Origin: Flavobacteriales bacterium
GTDB lineage: Bacteria; Bacteroidota; Bacteroidia; CAIKAF01
Direction: 5' to 3'
Assembly (NCBI GenBank): GCA_026418175.1
Contig: JAOABX010000016.1
Coordinates: forward strand, 1-56,074
DNA: 56,074 nt
Part shown: one piece after another, positions 44,142 through 53,030 of the stretch
How positions within the stretch are numbered: the stretch's first letter is position 1
Layout: each line of letters begins with the position of its first letter
Made by a program: the position numbers and the translations under genes
Notes under the pieces: generated by a model
Seen by the model: the letters and a program-made list of their open reading frames with translations, nothing else
What the model was told of the DNA's origin: nothing
The model's database searches: none

Positions 44142-44873
44142 TTATTCAGATTTAGGGTTTTGAGAAGGATGTTGTTTGGGTCGGTTGGACTGAAAGCCAT
44201 TGCCTCCGTTATTTTTTTGAAAATTTTTATGAAACTTTTTGCCTCCACCCTGTTGAAAGCCTTTTTTATGAAAGCTTTTTCCTTGTTTTTGTGATTGAGA
44301 TTGTTGCTGATTTTTCTTATTCAATCCCAAAATTTCTTGGGTGCTTGTCATTCTGTGTGTATCATTGAAAACTAGCTCACCGTTAGACATTTCAAACAAA
44401 TGTTGTTTAATCAGCTCATCATTTACTGAATCACGATTCCAGTTGAGATATGATTTTTTCATAAGGTTGGCAATTACCTCAATGAACTTATTACGTAATT
44501 CAGGATCTTCTGTTTCTTTGGCTTTTTCTATAAAATTTTCAATATTTTTTCCGTAATGCCGATAGCGAATGTTTTGCTGAGGATAATGCAATCGGGGAGG
44601 TCGTTTTTTTTCCTCCGGTTCGGGTTTGGGAAACGGAGAATCAACATCCAACTTATATTCTGAAATAGCAAACAAGTGATCCCACAGCTTATGATTAAAA
44701 TCTTCAACGTCCTTATAGTTTGGATTGGTAGAAGCCATTACGCTAATAATAGTTCGTGCAGCACGATTGCGTTCCTCACGATCGGGAATATTTACGGCAT
44801 ATTGAACCATTGTTTGTATGTTACGCCCATATTCAGGCAAGAGCAATTTTTCTCTTTGAGAATTATAAATCAT
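44142..44873 (-). CDS. DUF4290 protein
   Basis: 243 residues. The N-terminal 170 residues are a soluble helical domain with conserved-looking MIYNSQREKLLLPEYGRNIQ and ASTNPNYKDVEDFNHKLWDH, typical of DUF4290, a Bacteroidota family with no known function. The tail (about 190-243) is a Lys/Gln/Asn/Gly-rich low-complexity segment of the kind found in RNA-binding proteins. It lies immediately upstream of murA on the same strand with a three-base gap, so the two are expressed together. Confidence 0.8.
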   Translation of the reverse strand: MIYNSQREKLLLPEYGRNIQTMVQYAVNIPDREERNRAARTIISVMASTNPNYKDVEDFNHKLWDHLFAISEYKLDVDSPFPKPEPEEKKRPPRLHYPQQNIRYRHYGKNIENFIEKAKETEDPELRNKFIEVIANLMKKSYLNWNRDSVNDELIKQHLFEMSNGELVFNDTHRMTSTQEILGLNKKNQQQSQSQKQGKSFHKKGFQQGGGKKFHKNFQKNNGGNGFQSNRPKQHPSQNPKSE

Positions 44874-44916
44874 GTAAAAGAATTTTTAAATAAGGAAGTA
44901 GTTAACAATCAACTCC

Positions 44917-44924
44917 CAAAGTTA
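44917..44924 (-). promoter_or_regulatory. -7 element of the DUF4290-murA operon
   Basis: On the minus strand this reads TAACTTTG, matching TAnnTTTG, about 43 bases before the DUF4290 ATG. The -33 element is not clear. Confidence 0.5.
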
Positions 44925-44978
44925 TACAATTTATTTGCAATTTTTCATCTAGTTAAAATCTTTACAAAATAAAAAACT

Positions 44979-45746
44979 TTAGGCTAATCGTGCTATTGCA
45001 TCCCGTTCAAGAATGGTTAGGATATATTTCTGTTCTTTTAGCAATTCAAAACATTCTAGTTTTTCTTCCATTTTTAAATGTTCGTGTTCAAACGAAATAA
45101 TCCGAGGTTTTATACGATGAAACGGGAACATGCGTATTACTTCTCCATCAAATCCCTCGGCATCAATTTGTAATAAATCAAGCCTGGGAAATTCAAATTT
45201 ATCCAAAAGCTGGTCAAATGTTACAGTATCTATTTTTTCTTCACGAATCCATTCGTTGGGATTGATGGGTAGAGAATCTCCATATTTTTTGGCGTTTCGT
45301 TCCACATATCCATCATTAATTTTAGAAAGAAGTGTTTCTTTTTTAAAGGAAGTTAAACCGGTTGCCCAACGTTTTTTGCTAAATGAAATGCGGTAAATAA
45401 CAGCTTTTCCAGGCTCTTTGCCAATGGCTGCATTAAGTAAATGAATGTGGGGCCTTTTTTTGTGTAATGGAGCAAGTTCATTAGAAAATACCTCGGGTAA
45501 GGGTTCAAGTAACACTCCTTGCCAGCAGTTATGCAACGTAATGAAATGTATTAGCGGGTCTCGAACTAATCCGTCATTAGCCCCTATTTGTATAAAATAT
45601 ACATCATTTACCTTGCCAAGGTAACGTTTAATAAAATATTCCGGTTTATGGGGCGAGGGTTTCCAAAATAATTTCAAGAGCCATTTCCAAATGATGAAAT
45701 CTGATTTAAAGAAAAATTTGCGGATATGATGTAAAATGCGTTTCAA
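44979..45746 (-). CDS. FkbM-family methyltransferase
   Basis: 255 residues. It has the FkbM pattern: DVYFIQIGANDGLVRDPL (SAM motif I), GVLLEPLPEVF, then VTFDQLLDKFEFPRLDLLQI leading to DAEGFDGEVIRMF and a C-terminal PRIISFEHEHL. These enzymes O-methylate sugars or polyketides. No glycosyltransferase cluster surrounds it, so the acceptor is unknown. It is a single gene, divergent from the YkgJ-like gene. Confidence 0.85.
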   Translation of the reverse strand: MKRILHHIRKFFFKSDFIIWKWLLKLFWKPSPHKPEYFIKRYLGKVNDVYFIQIGANDGLVRDPLIHFITLHNCWQGVLLEPLPEVFSNELAPLHKKRPHIHLLNAAIGKEPGKAVIYRISFSKKRWATGLTSFKKETLLSKINDGYVERNAKKYGDSLPINPNEWIREEKIDTVTFDQLLDKFEFPRLDLLQIDAEGFDGEVIRMFPFHRIKPRIISFEHEHLKMEEKLECFELLKEQKYILTILERDAIARLA

Positions 45747-45780
45747 GAGAAGGTATTAACTTTATGCAAAATAATAAAAC

Positions 45781-46275
45781 TTGCAGCAATACTCAGAAAT
45801 TATTCAAAAAGCTCGGTCAAGGAAAAAAGAACTCCGAAAATTTTGCAATGGTTTAAAGACAAAAAAGTCGGGCTTCGTTGATCAGTTGTTTCATGAAGCG
45901 CATGAAAAAGCATTTGATGAAATAGATTGTTTGGCTTGTGCCAATTGTTGCAAAACCACCGGGCCGTTATTTACATCGAAAGATGTGGAGCGTATAGCGG
46001 CTTACTTAAAATTGAAACCCGGCGAGTTTGCTGAAAAATATTTGCGTATTGATGAAGATGAAGATTATGTATTAAAGCAGGTTCCATGTGCTTTTCTTTT
46101 AAATGATAATCGTTGTAGTATTTACGAAGTACGCCCCAAAGCCTGTCGGGAGTACCCCCATACAGACAGGCGTGATATGCAGGGAATTATAGATTTAACC
46201 TATAAAAATGCATTCGTATGTCCAGCCGTGGCTAGGATATTTGAAATGATTGAACGTAGAGTTAATTCTAAATAA
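45781..46275 (+). CDS. YkgJ-family cysteine cluster protein
   Basis: 164 residues from a TTG codon; no in-frame ATG precedes the conserved part. Eight Cys are arranged as C50-C53-C56-C57 (DCLACANCCK) and C103, C112, C122, C147 (RCSIYEVRPKACREYP between). This is the UPF0153/YkgJ pattern, thought to bind zinc or an iron-sulfur cluster. No enzymatic activity is firmly known for the family. Single gene. Confidence 0.85.
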   Translation: MQQYSEIIQKARSRKKELRKFCNGLKTKKSGFVDQLFHEAHEKAFDEIDCLACANCCKTTGPLFTSKDVERIAAYLKLKPGEFAEKYLRIDEDEDYVLKQVPCAFLLNDNRCSIYEVRPKACREYPHTDRRDMQGIIDLTYKNAFVCPAVARIFEMIERRVNSK

Positions 46276-46289
46276 AAAATATAAATAAA

Positions 46290-47168
46290 TTAAACGAAGC
46301 TGTCAGCTTGTACGGCATTATTTATTTTTTTTACCAGCCCTTGTAATACTTTTCCGGGGCCTACTTCAATAAATTCAGTGGCTCCGTCTTGGATCATATT
46401 TTGAATAGTTTGTGTCCATCGAACGGCTCCGGTTAGTTGATCAATCAAATTTTTTCGAATAATTTCCGGATCAGAAGAAGGCAAAGCATTGATATTTTGA
46501 TACACTGGCCAAATTGGTGTTTGGAAAGGGGTTTGTTCAATGGCTTCTGCTAATTCTTGGCGAGCAGGCTCCATCAGCGGGGAGTGAAAAGCCCCGGCTA
46601 CATTGAGTATAATGGCTCGTTTGGCACCTGCCTGTTTTAATAATTCACAAGCTTTATTTACCCCATCTATAGTCCCAGAAATTACTAATTGCCCCGGACA
46701 ATTATAATTAGCTGGAACTACAACATCATCTACTTGGGCACAAATTTTTTCTACAGTATCGTCGTCCAGCCCCAATACCGCAGCCATAGTGGAAGGTTGC
46801 ATTTCGCAGGCTTTTTGCATGGCATTAGCTCTACGGGCTACCAGCCGTAACCCATCTTCAAAAGTTAAGCAGTGATTAACAACCAGTGCAGAAAACTCAC
46901 CCAGCGAATGGCCAGCTACCATATCGCCTGACAACGCACCATCAGCTGCCATCGCTTGCACCACAGAATGAATAAATATGGCAGGTTGAGTTACGTTCGT
47001 TTGGCGAAGTTGGTCTTCAGAGCCTTCAAACATAATCTGGGTAATGGGGAAACCGAGTATTTCATTAGCTTTTTCAAACAATGCACGTGCTTTTTCTGAT
47101 TGCTGGTATAAGTCTTTTCCCATTCCAGGAAACTGCGAACCTTGTCCGGGAAATATCAATGCTTTCAT
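46290..47168 (-). CDS. fabD: malonyl CoA-acyl carrier protein transacylase
   Basis: 292 residues. PGQGSQ at 7-12, the nucleophile Ser88 in AGHSLGEFSA, and the general-base His in VAGAFHSPLM are all in place. FabD loads malonyl groups onto ACP for fatty acid synthesis. It is 42 bases downstream of folE on the same strand and away from the other fab genes. Confidence 0.95.
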   Translation of the reverse strand: MKALIFPGQGSQFPGMGKDLYQQSEKARALFEKANEILGFPITQIMFEGSEDQLRQTNVTQPAIFIHSVVQAMAADGALSGDMVAGHSLGEFSALVVNHCLTFEDGLRLVARRANAMQKACEMQPSTMAAVLGLDDDTVEKICAQVDDVVVPANYNCPGQLVISGTIDGVNKACELLKQAGAKRAIILNVAGAFHSPLMEPARQELAEAIEQTPFQTPIWPVYQNINALPSSDPEIIRKNLIDQLTGAVRWTQTIQNMIQDGATEFIEVGPGKVLQGLVKKINNAVQADSFV

Positions 47169-47210
47169 GCTACATTTATTTATCGGTTTGTAATAACGAA
47201 TATAAAAAAA

Positions 47211-47807
47211 TCAGGCAAGTTTGGCAGAAAGTAACGAAATAAATTCTTGGCGGGTGGTGATGTTTTCAAACTCTCCAGTAAATGCAGAAGTTGTAGTAAG
47301 CGAATTTTGCTTTTGTACTCCACGCATTTGCATACATAAATGATGACATTCCAGTACTACCGCTACTCCCAGAGGTTTTAAAACTTTTTGAATGCAATCG
47401 CGAATTTCCATCGTGAGCCGTTCTTGTACTTGTAAGCGACGGGCATAAGCATCAACTACTCGTGGTATTTTACTTAATCCGCAAATGGTTCCGTTGGGAA
47501 TATATGCTACGTGCGCCTTTCCAAAAAAAGGAATCATGTGATGTTCGCACATGGAATATACTTCAATATCTTTTACAATTACCATTTCACTGTAATCTTC
47601 ATGAAAAATGGCGCTGCGCAAAATGTCTTCCGGATTGATTTTGTATCCCTGCGTTAAATATTGCATTGCTTTTGCCACACGTTCCGGTGTTTTTTGTAAT
47701 CCTTCCCGGTTCACATCTTCTCCTAGCAGGGCTATAGTTTCTCTGTAAATATCAGACAAACGATGTGTGGTTTCTTCATTGTAGTTTTCCTGTTTATTAT
47801 ATCCCAT
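47211..47807 (-). CDS. folE: GTP cyclohydrolase I (FolE, type IA)
   Basis: 198 residues. Zinc ligands are seen in [17 protein letters not shown] and [12 protein letters not shown], and the core [20 protein letters not shown] is intact. It turns GTP into 7,8-dihydroneopterin triphosphate, the common precursor of folate, queuosine-type compounds and tetrahydrobiopterin. Two genes for 6-pyruvoyl-tetrahydropterin-synthase-like proteins, which use exactly this product, lie directly upstream on the same strand. It also has its own -7 element. Confidence 0.95.
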   Translation of the reverse strand: MGYNKQENYNEETTHRLSDIYRETIALLGEDVNREGLQKTPERVAKAMQYLTQGYKINPEDILRSAIFHEDYSEMVIVKDIEVYSMCEHHMIPFFGKAHVAYIPNGTICGLSKIPRVVDAYARRLQVQERLTMEIRDCIQKVLKPLGVAVVLECHHLCMQMRGVQKQNSLTTTSAFTGEFENITTRQEFISLLSAKLA

Positions 47808-47829
47808 GCGAATTTACTTTTGGTGATTA

Positions 47830-47837
47830 CAAACATA
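47830..47837 (-). promoter_or_regulatory. -7 element of folE
   Basis: On the minus strand this reads TATGTTTG, matching TAnnTTTG, about 22 bases before the folE ATG. The -33 element is not clear. Confidence 0.45.
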
Positions 47838-47903
47838 CATTTTTCAATACGGAAAGCCCACGAATCTGTTCTATTGGGTAAAAAAATAAAATAAATTATG
47901 GTT

Positions 47904-48323
47904 TTAAGCTGGAAATTCTACAAAATTTCGGGGTGTTTCATATAATCGAATGTGGAGGTCAAAAGATGGGTGAATATGCGGCCTGAGAATTTGATAAATC
48001 ACAACCACAATGTTTTCAGCCGTGGGGTTTAGGTTTTTGAATTCTTCGGTATCCAGGTTTAAATTTCGGTGATCAAATCGTTCAATCACTTGTTTGTGAA
48101 TTATATCCGACAGAATTTTCATGTCCATCACATAGCCGGTTTGTGGGTCAATTTCTCCGGTTACCTTTACTTCCAGTTCGTAATTGTGACCATGAAAATG
48201 AGGATTATTGCATTGGCCAAATACTTTTTCATTGGTTGCTTCATCCCAAAATGGGTTATGAAGCCGGTGAGCTGCATTAAAGTGCTCACGTCTAATTACG
48301 GATACTTTTTGTGGTGCTGACAT
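47904..48323 (-). CDS. 6-pyruvoyl-tetrahydropterin synthase-like protein (copy 1)
   Basis: 139 residues. Zinc ligands are His19 (HFNAAHRL), His44 and His46; the catalytic Cys38 lies in FGQCNNPHFHGHNYEL, and the Asp84-His85 pair in ERFDHRNLNLD completes the triad; Glu129 in LYETPRN binds the pterin. The Cys-to-HGH spacing (C-x5-HGH) is that of animal PTPS, not of typical QueD (C-x3-HGH). It converts dihydroneopterin triphosphate to 6-pyruvoyl-tetrahydropterin or, as QueD, to 6-carboxytetrahydropterin. It is paired with a second copy and folE. Confidence 0.88.
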   Translation of the reverse strand: MSAPQKVSVIRREHFNAAHRLHNPFWDEATNEKVFGQCNNPHFHGHNYELEVKVTGEIDPQTGYVMDMKILSDIIHKQVIERFDHRNLNLDTEEFKNLNPTAENIVVVIYQILRPHIHPSFDLHIRLYETPRNFVEFPA

Positions 48324-48355
48324 GCTTTAAGAAACAATGCAATTTCAAATTGGTT

Positions 48356-48781
48356 TTAATCTCCATAATATTCCACATAAATTCTTGGAGTTTCGTAGAG
48401 TTTGATGCTATGAAGGGTTACGCCAGGGGGTAAATGAGGCAGTAGTTCATTCCAAATGCCGATGGCTAAATTTTCGGTAGAGCACATTTTCCCTTGCATA
48501 AAGTCAACATCCAAATTCAGGTTTTTATGATCCAGTTTTTCTATAATGTGTTCCTGAATTATTTTACTGAGTTTCTTTACGTCAAAAATAAAACCGGTTT
48601 CAGGATCCGGATTCCCTTTAACGGTTACGTAAAGTTCAAAATTGTGACCATGCCAGTTTTCATTGGCACATTTACCAAACACTTCTTCATTTTTCTGCCT
48701 GTCCCATGCAGGATTGTAAAGCTTATGGGCAGCATTAAAATGTTCTTTTCGGGTAAGGTAAACCATATCTTTTTTAGGCAA
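48356..48781 (-). CDS. 6-pyruvoyl-tetrahydropterin synthase-like protein (copy 2)
   Basis: 141 residues, clearly a paralogue of copy 1 with the same residues at the same positions: His19, Cys38 (FGKCANENWHGHNFEL), His44, His46, Asp84-His85 (EKLDHKNLNLD) and LYETPRIYVEY at the end. It has the same C-x5-HGH spacing. Outside the active site the two copies differ widely, so the duplication is not recent. It lies 32 bases upstream of copy 1 and is the first gene of the ptps-ptps-folE-fabD row. Confidence 0.88.
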   Translation of the reverse strand: MPKKDMVYLTRKEHFNAAHKLYNPAWDRQKNEEVFGKCANENWHGHNFELYVTVKGNPDPETGFIFDVKKLSKIIQEHIIEKLDHKNLNLDVDFMQGKMCSTENLAIGIWNELLPHLPPGVTLHSIKLYETPRIYVEYYGD

Positions 48782-48891
48782 AGGTATTCAATTTACCCAT
48801 GCAATTAAAGAATAAAATTGAATAGAATATATACAGTCTTATTTGTTTGGTTTGATTTTTAAATAATTGCTTTTCTTTGAAAAAAAAAGTT

Positions 48892-49857
48892 ATGGAAATA
48901 AAACCAGAAATAGCAGCACGTATCAAGTTACTCGAAGAAAAATATGCAGCCATGGGGCAGGATTTGGCTTCTTACCTCGATGGGCTTCTTTATGCAGATT
49001 ATCTTACTTATTGGGATTATATTCATTTAGACACCTTGTTAAGTTTGCAAAATCCCAAGACTAACTTTCCTGACGAGGAAATCTTTATTATGTATCATCA
49101 AATTACAGAATTGTACTTTAAACTTTGCCTGCATGAATTAAAACAAATTTCCAATGCAGCACCTATAACAAAATCTTTTTTGAAAGAGCGTGTGGCTCGA
49201 ATAAATCGTTATTTTGAAGCACTCACACGTTCGTTTGCTATCATGATTAATGGCATGGATCCAGCACAATTTTTAAAATTCAGAATGTCATTACTTCCTG
49301 CTAGCGGTTTTCAGTCAGCTCAATACCGGCTTATTGAAGTTTATGCTACTGATTTTAAAGAATTAGTGGATAAAGAACATCGTGATGCTTTTAAATCGAG
49401 TGGCGAAACTTCCATAGAAAAAATGTTTGAACATATATACTGGAAACAGGGAGCTACTGAACTTTCAAGCGGGAAAAAAACCTTAACACTCCGGCAATTT
49501 GAAACAAAATATGCACAAACTATTATTGATACAGCGAAGAAGGTACAGGGAAAAACATTGTGGGATCAGTATAATCGTCTTAGTGATGAAGAAAAAAATG
49601 ACACAGAAGTAATCAATCAATTAAAACAACTTGATTTAAATGTGAATGTAAACTGGCCTTTGGTGCATTACAAGTCAGCTGTACGCTATTTGCAAAAAAA
49701 TCCGGAAGACATCAAAGCTACCGGAGGCACTAACTGGCAGAAATACCTTCCTCCGCGTTTTCAGCGACGAATTTTTTATCCGGCATTATGGACCAACGAA
49801 GAATTGGAAGACTGGGGTACTGGTATGAAACGCATTTTTGAAATGGAGTTGCCGTAA
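48892..49857 (+). CDS. tryptophan 2,3-dioxygenase family protein
   Basis: 321 residues from ATG 48892; an upstream TTG is in frame. TDO signatures: ADYLTYWDYIHLDTLLSLQ, DEEIFIMYHQITELYFKLCL with the distal His69, FRMSLLPASGFQSAQYRLIE with the carboxylate-binding Arg131, and the likely haem-ligating His259 in NWPLVHYKSAVRY followed by ATGGTNWQKYLPPRF. The enzyme opens the indole ring of tryptophan to N-formylkynurenine. No kynurenine-pathway gene lies beside it. It is divergent from the pterin genes. Confidence 0.88.
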   Translation: MEIKPEIAARIKLLEEKYAAMGQDLASYLDGLLYADYLTYWDYIHLDTLLSLQNPKTNFPDEEIFIMYHQITELYFKLCLHELKQISNAAPITKSFLKERVARINRYFEALTRSFAIMINGMDPAQFLKFRMSLLPASGFQSAQYRLIEVYATDFKELVDKEHRDAFKSSGETSIEKMFEHIYWKQGATELSSGKKTLTLRQFETKYAQTIIDTAKKVQGKTLWDQYNRLSDEEKNDTEVINQLKQLDLNVNVNWPLVHYKSAVRYLQKNPEDIKATGGTNWQKYLPPRFQRRIFYPALWTNEELEDWGTGMKRIFEMELP

Positions 49858-49901
49858 TAAACTTAAACATAAGTTAGCACTAAATACCTACTCCTATTTC
49901 T

Positions 49902-49928
49902 TTTGCATATTGATTATTTCGTACTTTG
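49902..49928 (+). promoter_or_regulatory. possible promoter of the DUF5686 gene
   Basis: TTTG at 49902-49905, a 16-base spacer and TACTTTG at 49922-49928, one base shorter than TAnnTTTG. The ATG follows four bases later, which would give a leaderless mRNA. Confidence 0.35.
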
Positions 49929-49932
49929 TATC

Positions 49933-52365
49933 ATGATGAAAAAATTCATCTTGATAGGTTTTGTTTTGCATGTTTTTGTGGGAATGCATGCACAAGTGTT
50001 AATATTTGGAGAAGTAACCGATGCAAGAACACGAAAACCACTGGCATTTGCAAACATTTATGAACAGGGAAAAAACAATGGTACTTTTACAGATATTGAT
50101 GGGAAGTTTAAATTGAAAGTAGAGTCACTGCCTTCTACGATTCAATTTTCTATCATTGGTTACAGAAAACAGGTGCTTACTATAACAGAATCCAATCGAG
50201 CAGACATTTTTATTCAGTTGGAACCACTTGAAGTTGAATTAAAGGAAGTTGTTATATTTCCTGGCATTAATCCGGCTGAGGAGCTGGTAAAGAAGCTTTT
50301 GGCGCGTCGTGATACGCTGAATCCCAATAAACTTGATGCATACACATACACTGCCTATCATAAATTTTTATTCACTACGGCGGTTGATACATCTCTTTCA
50401 ACAAATTCTGAATTATATAAAAATTTAAAGGATTCATTGCGAATTAATGATACGATGAATCGTCAGCTTAATCAGTTTTTAGATAAAAATCATTTGTTTA
50501 TCAACGAAAGTGTAACTGAAAAGCGCTTTATGAAGCCCGATAGAAATTATGAACTTGTTATTGCTTCCAAAACATCCGGGATGCAACTGCCAATTATTTC
50601 TACTTTAATTACACAATTACAATCATTATCTTTTTATGAAAATACATTTTCCATTTTCGGAATGCATTACATCAATCCTATTTCAAAAGCTGGTTTAAAA
50701 AGTTATTGGTATGAAATAGCTGATACTACGTTTTCAGGCAATGATACAGTAATTGTAATAAACTATCAACCACGAAAAAACTTAAAAGATGAATCATTAT
50801 TGAAAGGAGTTTTAAATGTAAATCTTAAACATCTTGCATTAGAAACAGGTATAGCGATTCCCACCAATACCGATGAAGGAATTCATTTAACCATACGACA
50901 ACAATATGCCCGTATGGATTCTATTCATTGGTTTCCTGTACAATTAAATACTGATATATCTTCAAATTTTCTTGTTATTAACGAGAAAAAATTAATAGGG
51001 GAAGGGAGAACTTACATTAAAAACATCCAGATAAACCCCAAGTTAAAAGCCGGACAATTTGGCGCCATAGAAATTGACGTGGATGAACATGCCGTAAAAG
51101 ATAATGAAAAGATTCTGCCTCAATACCGTGAATATCCTTTGTCTGGCAAAGATTCATCTACATACCGGGTTTTAGATAGTTTAGGGAAAGCCCTCAAATT
51201 AGATCGGCGTATCATGGCGCTTGAAGCCATCTTGACTGGCAAATTGCGAATTCGGTTTATTGATATAGACCTAAATCGAATTTTTACATATAATAATTAC
51301 GAAGGCGTAAGATTAGGTGCCGGTTTAAGCACCAACAACCAGTTGGTTAAATGGTGGCTCATTGGTGGACATTTTGGATACGGTTTTAAAGACAAAGCTT
51401 TTAAATATGGGGCCTATACTGAGTTTATACCACATCGTAAAACAGATACCCGAATCAGGCTGGAATACAAACGTGATCTTGCCGAATCTGGCAATCAGGA
51501 TATTCCTTTAGAAGCTCCATTTAATCTGGATAATATAGCCCGCTCATACACCTTGAATATTTTTGACAGTATTCATTTATTTGAAGGCAGTGTGCGTTTT
51601 AAGCCGGTGCAGAATTTGCATCTTCGGTTGGGTTTTAATCATCAAATTGTTGATCCCACGCTTCCTTATCGTTACTTGCCGGATACTACTTTCAATCAAC
51701 AATTTAAGTTTACTGAATTACAATTTACAGCACGCTGGGGAATCAAGGAAAAATATTTTCCGTTGGGGCATTTATATTTAAGCATGGGCACCCAATATCC
51801 AATCTTATGGCTACACATAGCACAAGGAATTCCTGCGCTCAATAACCCATTTACATATACCCGCATATTTGCTAAGATTGAAGAAACCCTTGATTTTAAA
51901 AAAGCAGGCAAACTAAGAACTATTCTAAGTGGGGGAATAGTTTTTGGTGATGTACCATATAACAGAATGTTTAATGAGCGGGGAAGCTTTGCCACATTTT
52001 CAATTGTTGCACGCAGTGCATTTGAAACCATGCGTCCCAATGAATTTGTATCTGATAAATTTATTTCCTGGTTTTTGAGTTACAATTTTGGAATCCTATT
52101 TAAAGTAGGGAAAGTTATTCGACCGGAATTTAGTTTGGTACACAATTTGGGTTTTGGCTGGATGAAAGAACCATTACGCCATCAAGGCATACCTTTTAAA
52201 ACCATGGAAAAGGGATTTTTTGAAGGTGGTTTTGTAATAGATAAACTACTTTACTTTAATGGTACAGGCTTTGGCGTTGGTACTTTTTATCGATATGGTA
52301 CATATGTTGACCCTGTATGGTATAAAAACTTTTATGTAAAGATGTCTGTAACATTTGGATTATAA
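49933..52365 (+). CDS. DUF5686 outer membrane protein with carboxypeptidase-like N-terminal domain
   Basis: 810 residues from the ATG pair at 49933/49936, which opens a signal peptide ending near MHAQ. Residues about 22-105 form a CarboxypepD_reg-like domain (FGEVTDARTRKPLAFANIYE; FTDIDGKFKLKV). The long remainder has the DUF5686 pattern: ELVKKLLARRDTLNPNKLDA, YTAYHKF, LKDESLLKGVLNVN, then a barrel-like second half (GVRLGAGLSTNNQLVKWWLI onward to the C-terminal VKMSVTFGL). It is predicted to be an outer membrane barrel of TonB-receptor style but without a plug. Function unknown. Confidence 0.85.
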   Translation: MMKKFILIGFVLHVFVGMHAQVLIFGEVTDARTRKPLAFANIYEQGKNNGTFTDIDGKFKLKVESLPSTIQFSIIGYRKQVLTITESNRADIFIQLEPLEVELKEVVIFPGINPAEELVKKLLARRDTLNPNKLDAYTYTAYHKFLFTTAVDTSLSTNSELYKNLKDSLRINDTMNRQLNQFLDKNHLFINESVTEKRFMKPDRNYELVIASKTSGMQLPIISTLITQLQSLSFYENTFSIFGMHYINPISKAGLKSYWYEIADTTFSGNDTVIVINYQPRKNLKDESLLKGVLNVNLKHLALETGIAIPTNTDEGIHLTIRQQYARMDSIHWFPVQLNTDISSNFLVINEKKLIGEGRTYIKNIQINPKLKAGQFGAIEIDVDEHAVKDNEKILPQYREYPLSGKDSSTYRVLDSLGKALKLDRRIMALEAILTGKLRIRFIDIDLNRIFTYNNYEGVRLGAGLSTNNQLVKWWLIGGHFGYGFKDKAFKYGAYTEFIPHRKTDTRIRLEYKRDLAESGNQDIPLEAPFNLDNIARSYTLNIFDSIHLFEGSVRFKPVQNLHLRLGFNHQIVDPTLPYRYLPDTTFNQQFKFTELQFTARWGIKEKYFPLGHLYLSMGTQYPILWLHIAQGIPALNNPFTYTRIFAKIEETLDFKKAGKLRTILSGGIVFGDVPYNRMFNERGSFATFSIVARSAFETMRPNEFVSDKFISWFLSYNFGILFKVGKVIRPEFSLVHNLGFGWMKEPLRHQGIPFKTMEKGFFEGGFVIDKLLYFNGTGFGVGTFYRYGTYVDPVWYKNFYVKMSVTFGL

Positions 52366-52424
52366 CCAAATTCTTAATCAATGTTATCAAATACTCAATT
52401 AAAGTATTGAAATACAAAATAAAA

Positions 52425-52455
52425 TTTGGTTACATACAGGTTTGTTGTATCTTTA
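52425..52455 (+). promoter_or_regulatory. promoter of the RRM protein gene
   Basis: TTTG at 52425-52428, a 19-base spacer and TATCTTTA at 52448-52455 (one base off consensus). The leader of about 25 bases is T-rich. Confidence 0.5.
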
Positions 52456-52483
52456 CCATGTTAACTTTTTAATTTCATTTTTT

Positions 52484-52729
52484 ATGACCCTTTACGTTGG
52501 GAACATTCCCTTTAATCTCAGAGAAGAAGAATTGCAAAATGTATTTGCACAGTATGGAGAAGTATCCTCTGTGAAAATCATTAAAGACAAATTCACCGGA
52601 AAATCAAAAGGTTTTGCATTTGTTGAAATGACTAGCTCAGAAGCCGGAAACAACGCCGTTTCACAAGTAAATGGAATGGAGGTAAAAGGCCGACAGCTTA
52701 AAGTAAATGAAGCAAAGCCCAGACAATAA
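52484..52729 (+). CDS. small RNA-binding protein with one RRM domain
   Basis: 81 residues from ATG 52484 (MTLYVGNIPFNL). Almost the whole protein is a single RNA recognition motif: RNP2 is LYVGNI at 3-8, RNP1 is KGFAFVEM, and the final strand is RQLKVNEAKPR. The glycine-rich tail found in many cyanobacterial and Bacteroidota RRM proteins is missing. It binds single-stranded RNA; the targets are unknown. Single gene with its own promoter and a strong terminator. Confidence 0.93.
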   Translation: MTLYVGNIPFNLREEELQNVFAQYGEVSSVKIIKDKFTGKSKGFAFVEMTSSEAGNNAVSQVNGMEVKGRQLKVNEAKPRQ

Positions 52730-52750
52730 TAAAGGTAGATTTTCTGAAAA

Positions 52751-52782
52751 AAGAAGCCCCGAATTTCGGGGCTTTTCTTTTA
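52751..52782 (+). terminator. terminator of the RRM gene
   Basis: AAGCCCCGAA pairs with TTCGGGGCTT and runs into TTCTTTT. Confidence 0.9.
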
Positions 52783-52812
52783 TAGTTTTTTCATAACAAA
52801 CTAAAATCTATA

Positions 52813-52986
52813 TTTCAGAATGGTACAGTGGAGAATAGAATAGGGGTTATACGAAGATTTTTACCTAAGAAAACAAACCTTAATTTTGTAACTGATGAGA
52901 TGGTGAAAGAAATTGAAAATTAAATTAACAACAGACCCGTAAGAAAATTTAATTACTTAACTCCTAATCAAGTGCTACTTAAATAA
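52813..52986 (+). pseudogene. remnant of an IS30-family transposase C-terminus
   Basis: In one frame (the frame of 52831) the translation reads GTVENRIGVIRRFLPKKTNL, NFVTDEMVKEIEN, stop, then INNRPVRKFNYLTPNQVLLK and a final stop at 52984-52986. This matches the end of IS30-type transposases: the catalytic-Glu region (VENRIG), the FPK segment, and the closing NNRPRK-LNYLTPxEV. An internal TAA and the loss of everything upstream show it is dead. No terminal inverted repeat is recognised. It is the only identifiable content of the 300-base gap between the RRM gene and the OmpA gene. Confidence 0.75.
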
Positions 52987-53030
52987 TTGCACTTATGACT
53001 TGAACTTACAAACAATTAAATTTTAAATTA

